In this document: positions 17,845-24,865 of the stretch, one piece after another
Layout: each line of letters starts with the position of its first letter
Position numbering within the stretch: position 1 is the stretch's first letter
Origin: an uncultured bacterium
GTDB lineage: Bacteria; Verrucomicrobiota; Kiritimatiellia; RFP12; UBA1067
Reading direction: 5' to 3'
Length of the DNA: 31,842 nt
Assembly: GCA_902779075.1 (NCBI GenBank)
Contig: CACZAK010000057.1
Coordinates: 1-31,842 of the forward strand
Made by a program: the position numbers and the translations under genes
Notes under the pieces: generated by a model
What the model saw: only the letters and a program-made list of their open reading frames with translations
What the model was told of the DNA's origin: nothing
Database searches by the model: none

Positions 17845-17863
17845 CCCCCGAAATCGGGGGTGT
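17841..17863. repeat. Intergenic hairpin repeat, copy 3
   Basis: Core CCCCCGAAATCGGGGG, one base different in the loop. Flanks CCCCCCTGAAAAGC and GTGTGAGGGGAGAG are shared with copy 4 at 19792-19814, so the repeat unit is about 45 bp. Confidence 0.75.
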
Positions 17864-17870
17864 GAGGGGA

Positions 17871-17913
17871 GAGTTAAGAGTTGGGAGTTAAGAGTTGGGT
17901 GTGGAGGAGTTGT
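17871..17913 (+). repeat. Heptamer tract of the GAGTTAA/GAGTTGG type
   Basis: Tandem units such as GAGTTAAGAGTTGGGAGTTA follow hairpin copy 3 directly and end in GAGGAGTTGTGCC. The tract forms the junction to the esterase fragment at 17945-18140. The same unit is found inside the GH92 gene at 4176-4210 and in the region 22006-22098. Confidence 0.6.
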
Positions 17914-17944
17914 GCCTCAGATGGACCCCCTGCCGATTCTAGCT

Positions 17945-18140
17945 TACTCTGCGCGAAGAACCACTTCAGCACGTCTTTGTCGGCGTATGTCGGCGTCCAG
18001 CAGTTGTGGTCGACGCCAGGGTATTCCTTGTACCGCACATTGCCGTCGCACTGCCAGAGCGCAGCCACCATGTTGCGCGAACGGCATACCGGCACCACGG
18101 AATCGCTGCCTCCATGGAATACCCATATCGGCACCTTTCC
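17945..18140 (-). pseudogene. Fragment copied from the esterase domain of the esterase-GH3 gene
   Basis: About 195 bp align without gaps to 7252-7447 at a constant offset of 10,693; I count about seven mismatches over 190 bases. The encoded segment is VPIWVFHGGSDSVVPVCRSR through the PGVDHNCW histidine to LKWFFAQ. The nucleophile serine half and the GH3 half are missing. The open frame of 104 codons around it starts in unrelated DNA at 18185 and ends in repeat sequence, so I do not call it a gene. High identity points to a recent copy or to gene conversion. Confidence 0.85.
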
Positions 18141-18174
18141 AAAGCCTACAGTTGCCGACCTTTTTTGACCCAGA

Positions 18175-19620
18175 TCAAATGCCAAGCAGCCTTCGGCCTT
18201 GGACTATCGCAGAGAAGAACCCGCTCGCCTCTACCGATGGGTCGACAAGACCGTCACAGACAAGTACAGGTCGCTTGCTCATGCCTTTCCTTAGAGGAAG
18301 CCGCTTCATTCGCTCCAAGACCTCTTTCTCCACCTCTGGCCCTATTTCACTGCGCCGCTTCACTTCTACGACATAAGCCGTCCTGGGTGTCTGCACCAGA
18401 AGATCAATCTGGCAACCGCGCTCCTTGCCGTCACGGCTCTTGCGGACGTTGCGGTACGGAGCAGCCGACTCAACCGTGGAATTGCCTATGCCAAGGAACC
18501 GCACAACCTCCATCGCATTGTTGACGATCAGATTCTCAAACTGGAGCCCCATCACGGTGTTCCAGTCAGGAAGAGTCGATAGCGAGACGAAGCGATACGA
18601 CCCACGCCGGATCATCGCCTTTCGCGGCTCAATGTATTTCAGGTAGAAGCGCGTGTAGTTGTCGCGAAGACGGTATCTTGAAATGCGAGCCTCCTTGCCT
18701 GTTTCCGGATTAAGCCCGGGATCGGCATCTATAAAACCACCTTCCGACAACTCCTTCAACCTGTCACTGAGCATACCGTTTCTGTCTATCCCCAGCCGTT
18801 CGGCAATCCCGTCGCCGTTCATCGGGCCGTCCGCGAGAACCTCGAGGATCTTCCGCCGCATGGCAACATCTCCGCCAAACATGGAGTGGAATATTGCGTC
18901 GAAGTCCTTGAAGAGAACCCCTTCCTTGTTGAAGCACATCCGCCGTATGTTCTCTTCTGCAGAAAGCCCCGGATCGACCTCTTCAAGATACCGGGGGACC
19001 CCGCCCGTGACCGACAGGACGTCAAATATCTCGCGTGCATTCAGTTCGGATGCTACAGGACGCCAGAACTCCGCACATTCCGCAAGCGTCAGCTCCGTCA
19101 GAACATAGTCCCGCGAGAAACGACCGGTAAAACCTGTGTTTCCGAGAATGTTGTCCCTTATCCACGCGGAAACGGAGCCGCACACGACGAGAATCAGCTT
19201 CTCGTGTCGATGGAAATACGACTCCCACGCATTCCGCAGAACGGCGGGGAAATTCGGGTCGTATCCGCCCATCCACGAGATTTCGTCCAGCAGAATGACG
19301 GTTTTTCGATTGTCGTCGATTGCCCTGTCTAACCAAAAGAAGGCATCCTTCCAATTGACAAAGGTCTGAATCGGGGAATTTGTGAGCTTGGCAAGCGTCC
19401 CCGCAAATTCATTTAGCTGGTCTTGGTTTGTAACCTCATGTTCATCGTTTGGCGCCAACCCTTCAAATTCCATATAGACATCAGCGGTACGACTCGCAAA
19501 TTCTCTGAACAACGTCGACTTGCCTATACGCCTGCGCCCTCGGCAGGCAACAATGGAAGATGTCCGCTTGCGCCACAGTGACTCAAGATCGTCAAGATAT
19601 TCTTTCCGGCCTATGAACAT
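18175..19620 (-). CDS. Archaeal-type AAA ATPase with C-terminal DUF234
   Basis: A 481-residue protein, apparently complete. N-terminal ATPase: MFIGRKEYLDDLESLW opening typical of this family, Walker A GRRRIGKSTLF (about residues 29-39), Walker B VILLDEISWM, sensor LVVCGSVSAW. A winged-helix middle (DGIAERLGIDRNGMLSDRLKEL) precedes a DUF234 end with a PD-(D/E)xK-like set (GCQIDLLVQ...YVVEVKRR). The cellular role of the family is unclear. The start ATG at 19620 has GGGAAAG 8 bases upstream. A strong promoter (19660-19688) and two 31-bp dyads (19689-19772) lie upstream, the same arrangement as at the ATPase gene 1684-2847. Confidence 0.88.
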   Translation of the reverse strand: MFIGRKEYLDDLESLWRKRTSSIVACRGRRRIGKSTLFREFASRTADVYMEFEGLAPNDEHEVTNQDQLNEFAGTLAKLTNSPIQTFVNWKDAFFWLDRAIDDNRKTVILLDEISWMGGYDPNFPAVLRNAWESYFHRHEKLILVVCGSVSAWIRDNILGNTGFTGRFSRDYVLTELTLAECAEFWRPVASELNAREIFDVLSVTGGVPRYLEEVDPGLSAEENIRRMCFNKEGVLFKDFDAIFHSMFGGDVAMRRKILEVLADGPMNGDGIAERLGIDRNGMLSDRLKELSEGGFIDADPGLNPETGKEARISRYRLRDNYTRFYLKYIEPRKAMIRRGSYRFVSLSTLPDWNTVMGLQFENLIVNNAMEVVRFLGIGNSTVESAAPYRNVRKSRDGKERGCQIDLLVQTPRTAYVVEVKRRSEIGPEVEKEVLERMKRLPLRKGMSKRPVLVCDGLVDPSVEASGFFSAIVQGRRLLGI

Positions 19621-19659
19621 AGGATGTCTTTCCCTTTTTCGCCTTCTGAAAACAGCGAC

Positions 19660-19688
19660 ATTATCTCATATTCCCGACACGACGTCAA
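19660..19688 (-). promoter_or_regulatory. Promoter of the DUF234 ATPase gene
   Basis: On the minus strand, TTGACG (19683-19688), a 17-base spacer, and GATAAT (19660-19665). The dyad at 19689-19719 touches the -35 box. Confidence 0.65.
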
Positions 19689-19772
19689 GCGCGAAATTGG
19701 CATTTGTCATATTTCGCGCTATTATCGCCACAGAGATTTTTGCGCGAAATTTGTATTTGTCATATCTCGCGC
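19689..19772. repeat. Two 31-bp inverted repeats upstream of the DUF234 ATPase
   Basis: Unit at 19689-19719: GCGCGAAAT, 13-base gap, ATTTCGCGC (perfect). Unit at 19742-19772: same left arm and gap length, right arm ATCTCGCGC (one mismatch). The gaps share ATTTGTCAT, so the two units are also direct repeats, centres 53 bp apart. An operator pair for a dimeric protein is the simplest reading. Confidence 0.75.
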
Positions 19773-19791
19773 ACCCCCCCCCCTGAAAAGC

Positions 19792-19814
19792 ACAACCCCC
19801 GAAAACGGGGGTGT
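19792..19814. repeat. Intergenic hairpin repeat, copy 4
   Basis: CCCCCGAAAACGGGGG core with flanks shared with copy 3. It lies between the remnant ATPase 3' end (stop 19870) and the DUF234 gene's upstream dyads. No well-spaced -10 follows it, unlike copies 1 to 3. Confidence 0.75.
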
Positions 19815-19869
19815 GAGGGGAGAGAGAGTTGTTAGTGGTTAGTCGCTAGTTGTGCCGCAGAGAGACACT

Positions 19870-20271
19870 TTAGACGCTTTCGAGGAATGCTTGTGTTGCA
19901 TAGAGCGGCAGATAGGCGACACCGTCCTTGGCGCGTCTATCATTTACGTACAGAACCGTAGGCAAGTCAATGTAAGGTCGGAATTTGCCGCAAAACTTAT
20001 CAAGCGAGATCTGTGTATACCGCTTTGCCGACTTCACTTCGATCGGCACTATGTTCTTGCGCCGACCAGTCTTTGTCTTTGACAAGAGGAAGTCGATTTC
20101 CATCCTCTCTTCCGCATTGTTGGGGTCTATCCGCGAATAGAAATACGGTTTCCTTCCACTTGCAACGATCATCTGGCAGACGATGTTCTCCATCAGCATC
20201 CCCTCGTTGAGCTCAATCTTGTCAAAGAGGAGCCGCCTGTGTATTTCGGCGGAGGCAAGTTCGTTTTTGTC
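19870..20271 (-). pseudogene. 3' end of a DUF4143 ATPase gene
   Basis: The frame is coherent from about 20271 (DKNELASAEIHRRLLFDKIE, then LNEGMLMENIVCQM) through EIDFLLSK and IVPIEVKSAKRY to the stop at 19870. This is the C-terminal DUF4143 part with its ExK motif. The ATPase half is absent. Upstream on the same strand is GATATAATG with ATGACAAAAACG, which looks like the original start joined by a large deletion to codons near the end of the gene; that ATG is in another frame. The only in-frame ATG start (20199) would give a 109-residue piece with no ATPase. Confidence 0.8.
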
Positions 20272-20277
20272 ATTATA

Positions 20278-20358
20278 TCACCTTTTTGAGCTTATGCGCA
20301 ATAGCCATAATACACCTTTTTGAGGATTACAAAATATAGCTTACCACACTTTTTTGCG
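20278..20358 (+). repeat. Three direct repeats at exact 34-bp spacing
   Basis: TCACCTTTTTGAG (ending 20290), ACACCTTTTTGAG (ending 20324) and ACACTTTTTTGCG (ending 20358). They sit upstream of the remnant DUF4143 gene, at and upstream of its -10 region, like iterons or a tandem operator. Confidence 0.6.
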
Positions 20359-20410
20359 TTATAATACAAGCACAGTGAATGCTTCCGGCCTTTGCCCGCC
20401 CCTTGAAGGC

Positions 20411-20432
20411 ACAACCCCGAAAACGGGGGTGT
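20411..20432. repeat. Intergenic hairpin repeat, copy 5
   Basis: CCCCGAAAACGGGGG, one C shorter on the left arm, with GCCCCTTGAAGGC and GTGTGGGGCGGG flanks. It lies between the ATPase remnants at 19870-20271 and 20480-21713, 48 bases after the stop of the latter. Confidence 0.7.
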
Positions 20433-20479
20433 GGGGCGGGAGGGGAGGGCCCGCAGTCGCGGCTGTAGAACTCGGAGGC

Positions 20480-21713
20480 CTAGAACTCCAACGGCTTGCC
20501 GACATCATATATCATATTAGCCGGAAGCGAGTCTTTCTTGAGAAACATAACCATGTAGATTGGCGCATAGAAAACCTTGCCGACAACATCCATCGCATCG
20601 TCGTCGAAGACAATTGCAGACTCGATTCCGTATTCATCACATTCCAGAATCTTATTTAGGGCTCGGTGACGTTTGTAGTGCTTACCGCTCTTGACCTCGA
20701 TTGGCAGAACTGCGCAATTCTTTTCGACGAGGAAATCAACCTCTCCGAATGCGCTTGAATTGTAATACCTAACGGCAAAACCATGTGCCGTCAGCTCCTG
20801 TGCGACGACATTCTCGTAGATTGCACCGAAGTTCAAGTCTGTCTCGCCGTTGAGGACGCGAATCTGGATACCCCCCATCAGCATAGCCGAGAGAAGTCCC
20901 ACGTCGTTGGCAAAGAGCTTGAAGAACGTGTTCTTCTCCGATAGCGTCAGCGGCACCTTGGGCTCTGCAACGTTGTACGCAGGAATTGCCACACCGGCCT
21001 CGCGCAGCCAGACGAATTCGTCTCCCAGTCTGTCAAATCGGGACGCCTCCGCGACGCTATCCGCATAAAACCTCTTGTTTTTCTTGTTCAGTTCGGGGGC
21101 GAGCCTCTTGTAGACCTCCCTTATGCGCATGGAGTTCTCCTCGTCGTACTTGGAAATGTCCTTGCGGTATTCCACAAGTATCTTCTTCTGCTCGTCCATG
21201 ACAAGCCGTATGTCCTTGGTGTCGATATACCGTTGCACCACCGCAGGCATTCCGCCAACAACGAGATAGAAGCGGAACATCTTTCTCAGCCGGTCATGCA
21301 GGACCTTCGGCAATGGCTTGCGGTTCTCCCACGCGGACTTCGCCTGTGCGACGAGTTTCGGGCTTTCGCCGTTCGCGATCACGAACTCTTCGAAGTCGAG
21401 CGGATACATCGTCTCTTCGTCAAGCACACCGACCGGAACCGACCTTACGTTCTTCATCTCGACACCAAGCAGCGATCCGCTGAGAATATAGTGGTAGCGT
21501 CCGTCATCGCGCACTAGATACTTGATGTAGGTGACTGCTTCTGGGCACTCCTGTACCTCGTCGAGGAAGATCAGCGTCTTGCCTTCGATCAACGGTTCGG
21601 ACGTAAAGGCGCTTATGCGAGAAATGATTTCGCTCTCGTCTTCCACGTCCTCGAACAGCTTGACCGCGTTTTTCATCTTCACGAAGTCAATCTTCACTTT
21701 TGCGATAAATCAT
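20480..21713 (-). pseudogene. AAA_14/DUF4143 ATPase lacking its Walker A region
   Basis: The open part (GTG at 21697 to 20480, 405 codons) is a good DUF4143 protein: Walker B TLIFLDEVQECPEA, sensor YILSGSLLG, PLDFEEFV, YLVVGGMPAVV, and VDFLVEKN...PIEVKSGKHY. The first 45 or so residues of the family, including the GxxxxGK(S/T) nucleotide-binding loop, are missing. At 21713 a good ATG follows a TATAAT and reads MIYRK, the usual family start, but after 16 nt it runs out of frame into the remaining gene. I infer a deletion of the Walker A segment with loss of frame. ATP binding should be lost even if the GTG start is used. Confidence 0.8.
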
Positions 21714-21735
21714 ATTCTTTAGCCTTTCGCGGCGA

Positions 21736-21788
21736 ATTATATCACACATCCTGTCAAAAAATCAACCCCAAATCTCAGGTTTTTGACA
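21736..21788 (-). promoter_or_regulatory. Promoter and dyad of the broken DUF4143 gene
   Basis: TATAAT (21736-21741) with TTGATT 18 bases upstream. An inverted repeat with perfect 9-bp arms, TGTCAAAAA (21752-21760) and TTTTTGACA (21780-21788), overlaps the -35 zone, so this ATPase locus also has a dyad at its promoter. Confidence 0.5.
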
Positions 21789-21839
21789 TTTTTTGAACCG
21801 CAAGAAGCGACTTTCTGACAAAAACTGCACCAGCATTAT

Positions 21840-22116
21840 TCACGCCAAGTTCGCAAAGTACGCGAAGTTCTGTCTCGTGGATGACTCGAGGGGAGACAAG
21901 GTGAAGGTGGAAAGCGAAGAATGGAGGTCAAACGCCTTCTGACTGCGGAACGGACGGAATCTGGAATTCAAACATTGCCATGTAGTGCGGCATTGTTCGC
22001 TTGTGGAGGAGTTAAGAGTGGAGGAGTTGGGAGTGGAGGAGTTGGGAATGAAGTTTAAAGTTTGAAGTTTGAAGTTTAAAGTTGGGAGTGGAGGAGTCTG
22101 GGTGCGCGATTTTTGG
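21840..22116. repeat. Intergenic region made largely of short degenerate repeats
   Basis: 21845-21870 holds TTCGCAAAGTACGCGAAGTT, a CGCAAAG-type tandem 9-mer. 22006-22098 is built of GGAGTTAAGAGT, GAGGAGTTGGGAGT and AAGTTTGAAGTTTAAAGTT units, related to the heptamers in and around the GH92 gene and at 17871-17913. I see no gene in 21789-22116. Confidence 0.55.
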
Positions 22117-22122
22117 TATAAT
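22117..22122 (+). promoter_or_regulatory. Extended -10 promoter of the histidine kinase gene, probably leaderless
   Basis: TGGTATAAT (TATAAT at 22117-22122) lies only 9 bases before ATG 22132, so transcription should begin within a few bases of the start codon. No Shine-Dalgarno sequence is present, and no convincing -35 box. Confidence 0.5.
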
Positions 22123-22131
22123 TCCCCGTTG

Positions 22132-23946
22132 ATGAGACTTTCGCTGCTGACTCCGATCCTATTTGCTGCCGCCTTTGCATACGCGGAGACGGATGGAACG
22201 GCGCGCGCCAAGCCGCGCCCTAACGAGACGCCCGTCTCCGTACGCGGAACAGTCACAGACGTCTTCTTCGACCCCGTTGACACTGGCTTTGTGTTCCTCG
22301 TCCTCGACCGTGGCGGTCATATTTCGTACATCTCGTCGCAGACATCCGACGCGACGGCGACCTTAAAGAGCTTTCAACCGTTCGTCGGACGCGAGGTTGC
22401 CGTCGAGGGACTTGAATTCGTGGTGCCTTCGGGACACAACCGCGCCGTGATGCAGCGACAGATATCCATCCGTTCCGCCGACGACATCAAAATCGTGGAC
22501 GTGGCAGGGAAAGACCCGTTCGCAGTTCCGACGCTTGACGAAGGACCGCTTTCGCTTGACTCCATTCCGTCCGCCGGGTCAAGAAAAGCCGTTGGACGCG
22601 TCATCGCACGATGGCACAAAAACCGCGTCATCGTAAAGAAGCCAGACGGCGACACGCTCATGGCGGAATTCCGCGACGGCATTCCCCTTCCCGACATGGG
22701 CGAATCAATCGAGATTTCCGGCACGCCCGAAACTGACCTCTACCGCATACACCTTCTGCGTGCCGTGTGGCGGAAGACAGACGCCATTCAGACCAACGCT
22801 ACGGCCGACGCGCCAATGGAGACACCGTTAAAGTCCCTGTTCTGGCTGAACGACCGCTACATAATCGACCCGAGGTTCTATGGGCAAACGCTGACAGTCA
22901 AAGGCACGCTCAAGGACTACGTCGCCGACGAAACTGGCGAACGTCGGCTTCTCTTGGCAGCAGACGGCTTCAGCGTCCAGATTGACTGCTCGGACGCCAG
23001 GGAGTCGATTATCGACATCGAGGTCGGGAGTTTCGTCTCGGCAACGGGAGTCTGTGTGATCGAATCGGACTTCTGGCGGCCTTCCGCGCCGTTCCCGAAG
23101 CACAAGAGCCTTTTCCTCGCGGCACGCTCGAGCGCGGACATTGTCGTCCTCGCACGTCCGCCGTGGTGGACTCCAGCGCGGCTCGCCGTCGTAATCGCCG
23201 CGCTCGTCTTGCTCATGACCGCGGTTCTCGTCTGGAACGTGCTCCTCCAGAAGATATCCGACAAAAAGGGACGCGATCTCGCGGCGGCAAGGTTCGCCAG
23301 AAGCGCGTCGGAACTCAAGGTGAGCGAACGAACACGGCTTGCGACCGAACTCCACGACTCCATCGTGCAGAACATGACCGGCGCGGCGATGAAGCTGAGG
23401 GCGGCGGACAAGCTATTCGAAGCAAACCCCGACGAGTCGCGCAGACAGCTCGCCCTCGCCCTGAAGACGCTCGACTCAAGTCGCGACGAAATTCGGAACT
23501 GCATCTGGGACCTGCGCAACCAAATGCTTGACGAACCGACGATGGACAAGGCGCTGAGGCGCGTCCTCTCGCCGCACATAGGGGACACAAAGCTCGCGGT
23601 GCGGTTCGCCGTTCCAAGGGAGCGCTTTAGCGAAAACACCGCCCACGCGATAATCTGCGTCATCCGCGAACTTGCCATAAACGCCGTCCGGCATGGGAAG
23701 GCAAAGTCCTTACAGGTCGCGGGATGCGTCGAGGGCGGAAAGCTCCTCTTCTCCGTAAAGGACGACGGCTGTGGATTCGACGCGGAGAACGCACCTGGCC
23801 CGGAAGCGGGGCATTTCGGGCTTCAAGGCGTCCAGGAGCGAATAGAGGCCATTGGTGGCACTCTCGAAATACAATCCGGGCAAGGCAAGGGCACAAAAGT
23901 CTCCTGCTGCATTCCAGAACCCTGTAAATCCTGTCAATCCTGTTAA
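22132..23946 (+). CDS. Membrane sensor histidine kinase, NarL type (HisKA_3)
   Basis: 604 residues. ATG 22132 starts a signal sequence (MRLSLLTPILFAAAFAYA). Residues about 35-340 form the exported sensor, with three OB-fold-like stretches (SVRGTVTDVFFD, AVGRVIARWHKN, LTVKGTLKDYVAD). One membrane segment follows (about 349-372, LAVVIAALVLLMTAVLVWNV). The HisKA_3 H-box is ATELHDSIVQNMTGAAMKL with phospho-acceptor His408. The HATPase end has N-box ELAINAVRHGKA, DDGCGFD, and GLQGVQERIEAIGG. It should phosphorylate the adjacent response regulator. The last residues, PCKSCQSC, are encoded by a 9-mer tandem repeat. Signal sensed unknown. Confidence 0.92.
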   Translation: MRLSLLTPILFAAAFAYAETDGTARAKPRPNETPVSVRGTVTDVFFDPVDTGFVFLVLDRGGHISYISSQTSDATATLKSFQPFVGREVAVEGLEFVVPSGHNRAVMQRQISIRSADDIKIVDVAGKDPFAVPTLDEGPLSLDSIPSAGSRKAVGRVIARWHKNRVIVKKPDGDTLMAEFRDGIPLPDMGESIEISGTPETDLYRIHLLRAVWRKTDAIQTNATADAPMETPLKSLFWLNDRYIIDPRFYGQTLTVKGTLKDYVADETGERRLLLAADGFSVQIDCSDARESIIDIEVGSFVSATGVCVIESDFWRPSAPFPKHKSLFLAARSSADIVVLARPPWWTPARLAVVIAALVLLMTAVLVWNVLLQKISDKKGRDLAAARFARSASELKVSERTRLATELHDSIVQNMTGAAMKLRAADKLFEANPDESRRQLALALKTLDSSRDEIRNCIWDLRNQMLDEPTMDKALRRVLSPHIGDTKLAVRFAVPRERFSENTAHAIICVIRELAINAVRHGKAKSLQVAGCVEGGKLLFSVKDDGCGFDAENAPGPEAGHFGLQGVQERIEAIGGTLEIQSGQGKGTKVSCCIPEPCKSCQSC

Positions 23947-23956
23947 TCCTGTCTAA
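23921..23956 (+). repeat. Four tandem 9-mers at the end of the kinase gene
   Basis: CCTGTAAAT, CCTGTCAAT, CCTGTTAAT and CCTGTCTAA run through the last codons and stop of the histidine kinase, ending 9 bases before the response regulator start. Confidence 0.8.
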
Positions 23957-23965
23957 AGGCATTCC

Positions 23966-24589
23966 ATGAACCAGAAAATCAAAATCCTGATCGCCGACGA
24001 CCACGCAGTGGTGCGGGCAGGGCTCGCGACGCTTCTCGGCACGGAAGACGACATCGAAGTGGTCGCCCAGGCCAAGAACGGGAACGAGGCGATTTCCAAG
24101 ACGCTTGAATCTCGCCCCGATGTCGTAATAATGGACCTGCGCATGCCCGCGAAGGACGGCGCGGACGCGACGGCGGAAATCCACAGGCGACATCCCGCGA
24201 CAAAGATACTCATCCTGACCTCATTCGGCGAGGCGGACGGGGTCGCACATGCCCTGGAGTGCGGCGCCTCAGGCGCAATCACGAAAACCGCCGAAGACGC
24301 CGAGCTGTTGTCCGTAGTTCGCAAAGTCGCCGCCGGCGAACGGTTCATCTCTCCGGAGATCAAGAAGATGCTCAAGGACAATCCACCCGTCCCCAAGCTA
24401 ACCCCGCGCCAGCTTGAGATACTCTCCTACATGGTCAGAGGACTCACAAACCGAAACATCGCAGAATCCCTCAAGATCAGCACAGATACCGTCGAGGAGC
24501 ACGTCAACCTCATCCTCGCCAAGCTCAACGCCGCCAACCGCGCAGAGGCCGTCGCGATCGCGCTCAAAAAGCATCTTCTCAAAATCTGA
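23966..24589 (+). CDS. NarL/FixJ-type response regulator
   Basis: 207 residues. Receiver domain residues 1-120: acidic pair DD (11-12), phospho-acceptor Asp57 in VVIMDLRMP, conserved Thr in ILTSF and Lys in ITKTAED. LuxR-type HTH about residues 142-205: LTPRQLEILSYMVRGLTNRN then IAESLKISTDTVEEHV and LNAANRAEAVAIA. The start ATG has AAAGG 8 bases upstream and lies 19 nt after the kinase stop, so the pair is an operon. The targets are not visible here; glycan genes around it are candidates. Confidence 0.95.
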   Translation: MNQKIKILIADDHAVVRAGLATLLGTEDDIEVVAQAKNGNEAISKTLESRPDVVIMDLRMPAKDGADATAEIHRRHPATKILILTSFGEADGVAHALECGASGAITKTAEDAELLSVVRKVAAGERFISPEIKKMLKDNPPVPKLTPRQLEILSYMVRGLTNRNIAESLKISTDTVEEHVNLILAKLNAANRAEAVAIALKKHLLKI

Positions 24590-24628
24590 GCTGTTCGCGG
24601 CGGGAAGTGAGCCGGAGGAGCGAAGGTC

Positions 24629-24658
24629 CCCATACGGCGTCTCGACGGAAGCAGAAAC
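24629..24658 (-). pseudogene. Ten-codon relic resembling the GH78 C-terminal domain
   Basis: The minus strand reads VSASVETPYG, identical to the GH78 protein at 15188-15217. Seven of the ten codons differ, all at third positions, so the protein was conserved while the DNA drifted. Nothing alignable flanks it. Confidence 0.35.
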
Positions 24659-24664
24659 TATAAT
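24659..24664 (+). promoter_or_regulatory. TATAAT box 11 bases before a small ORF
   Basis: TATAAT at 24659-24664 precedes ATG 24676, with no ribosome-binding site between. It is similar in layout to the kinase promoter at 22117. Confidence 0.35.
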
Positions 24665-24675
24665 CTTTCCACAAT

Positions 24676-24789
24676 ATGAAGTTTTCCCTTTCCATCTTCC
24701 TCGCCTTGTTTGCGGCGGTAGCGGCTGTCGCCGGCGACAATGGGCCGTTTGTGACGGCCGAGGGACGAACTCGCCGCGCCAACTTTTAG
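24676..24789 (+). CDS. Small exported peptide or N-terminal stump of a secreted protein
   Basis: 37 codons: a textbook signal peptide (MKFSLSIFLALFAAVAAVAG) followed by DNGPFVTAEGRTRRANF and a stop. The short mature part and lack of relatives suggest the 5' remnant of a larger secreted protein gene cut off by rearrangement, though a real small peptide cannot be excluded. Between 24790 and 24865 I see no gene and no clear terminator. Confidence 0.4.
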   Translation: MKFSLSIFLALFAAVAAVAGDNGPFVTAEGRTRRANF

Positions 24790-24865
24790 TTGCTGTGCTT
24801 CACCCTGTATACACGCAACTCGGCAAAAGGCTACAATGATTTAAATCGGGATATGTTATCAAATT

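Noticed and set aside
17874..18185. 104-codon ORF as an independent hydrolase
   Set aside because: It is a partial copy of the esterase domain without the catalytic serine, flanked by unrelated DNA.
19689..20358. CRISPR-like array from the repeats near the ATPase genes
   Set aside because: Only two or three units with short, unequal spacing and no cas genes; operator-like dyads fit better.
13065..20432. The C5GAAAACG5 hairpins as simple rho-independent terminators
   Set aside because: None is followed by a T-run on either strand, and three overlap promoters; termination remains possible but unproven.
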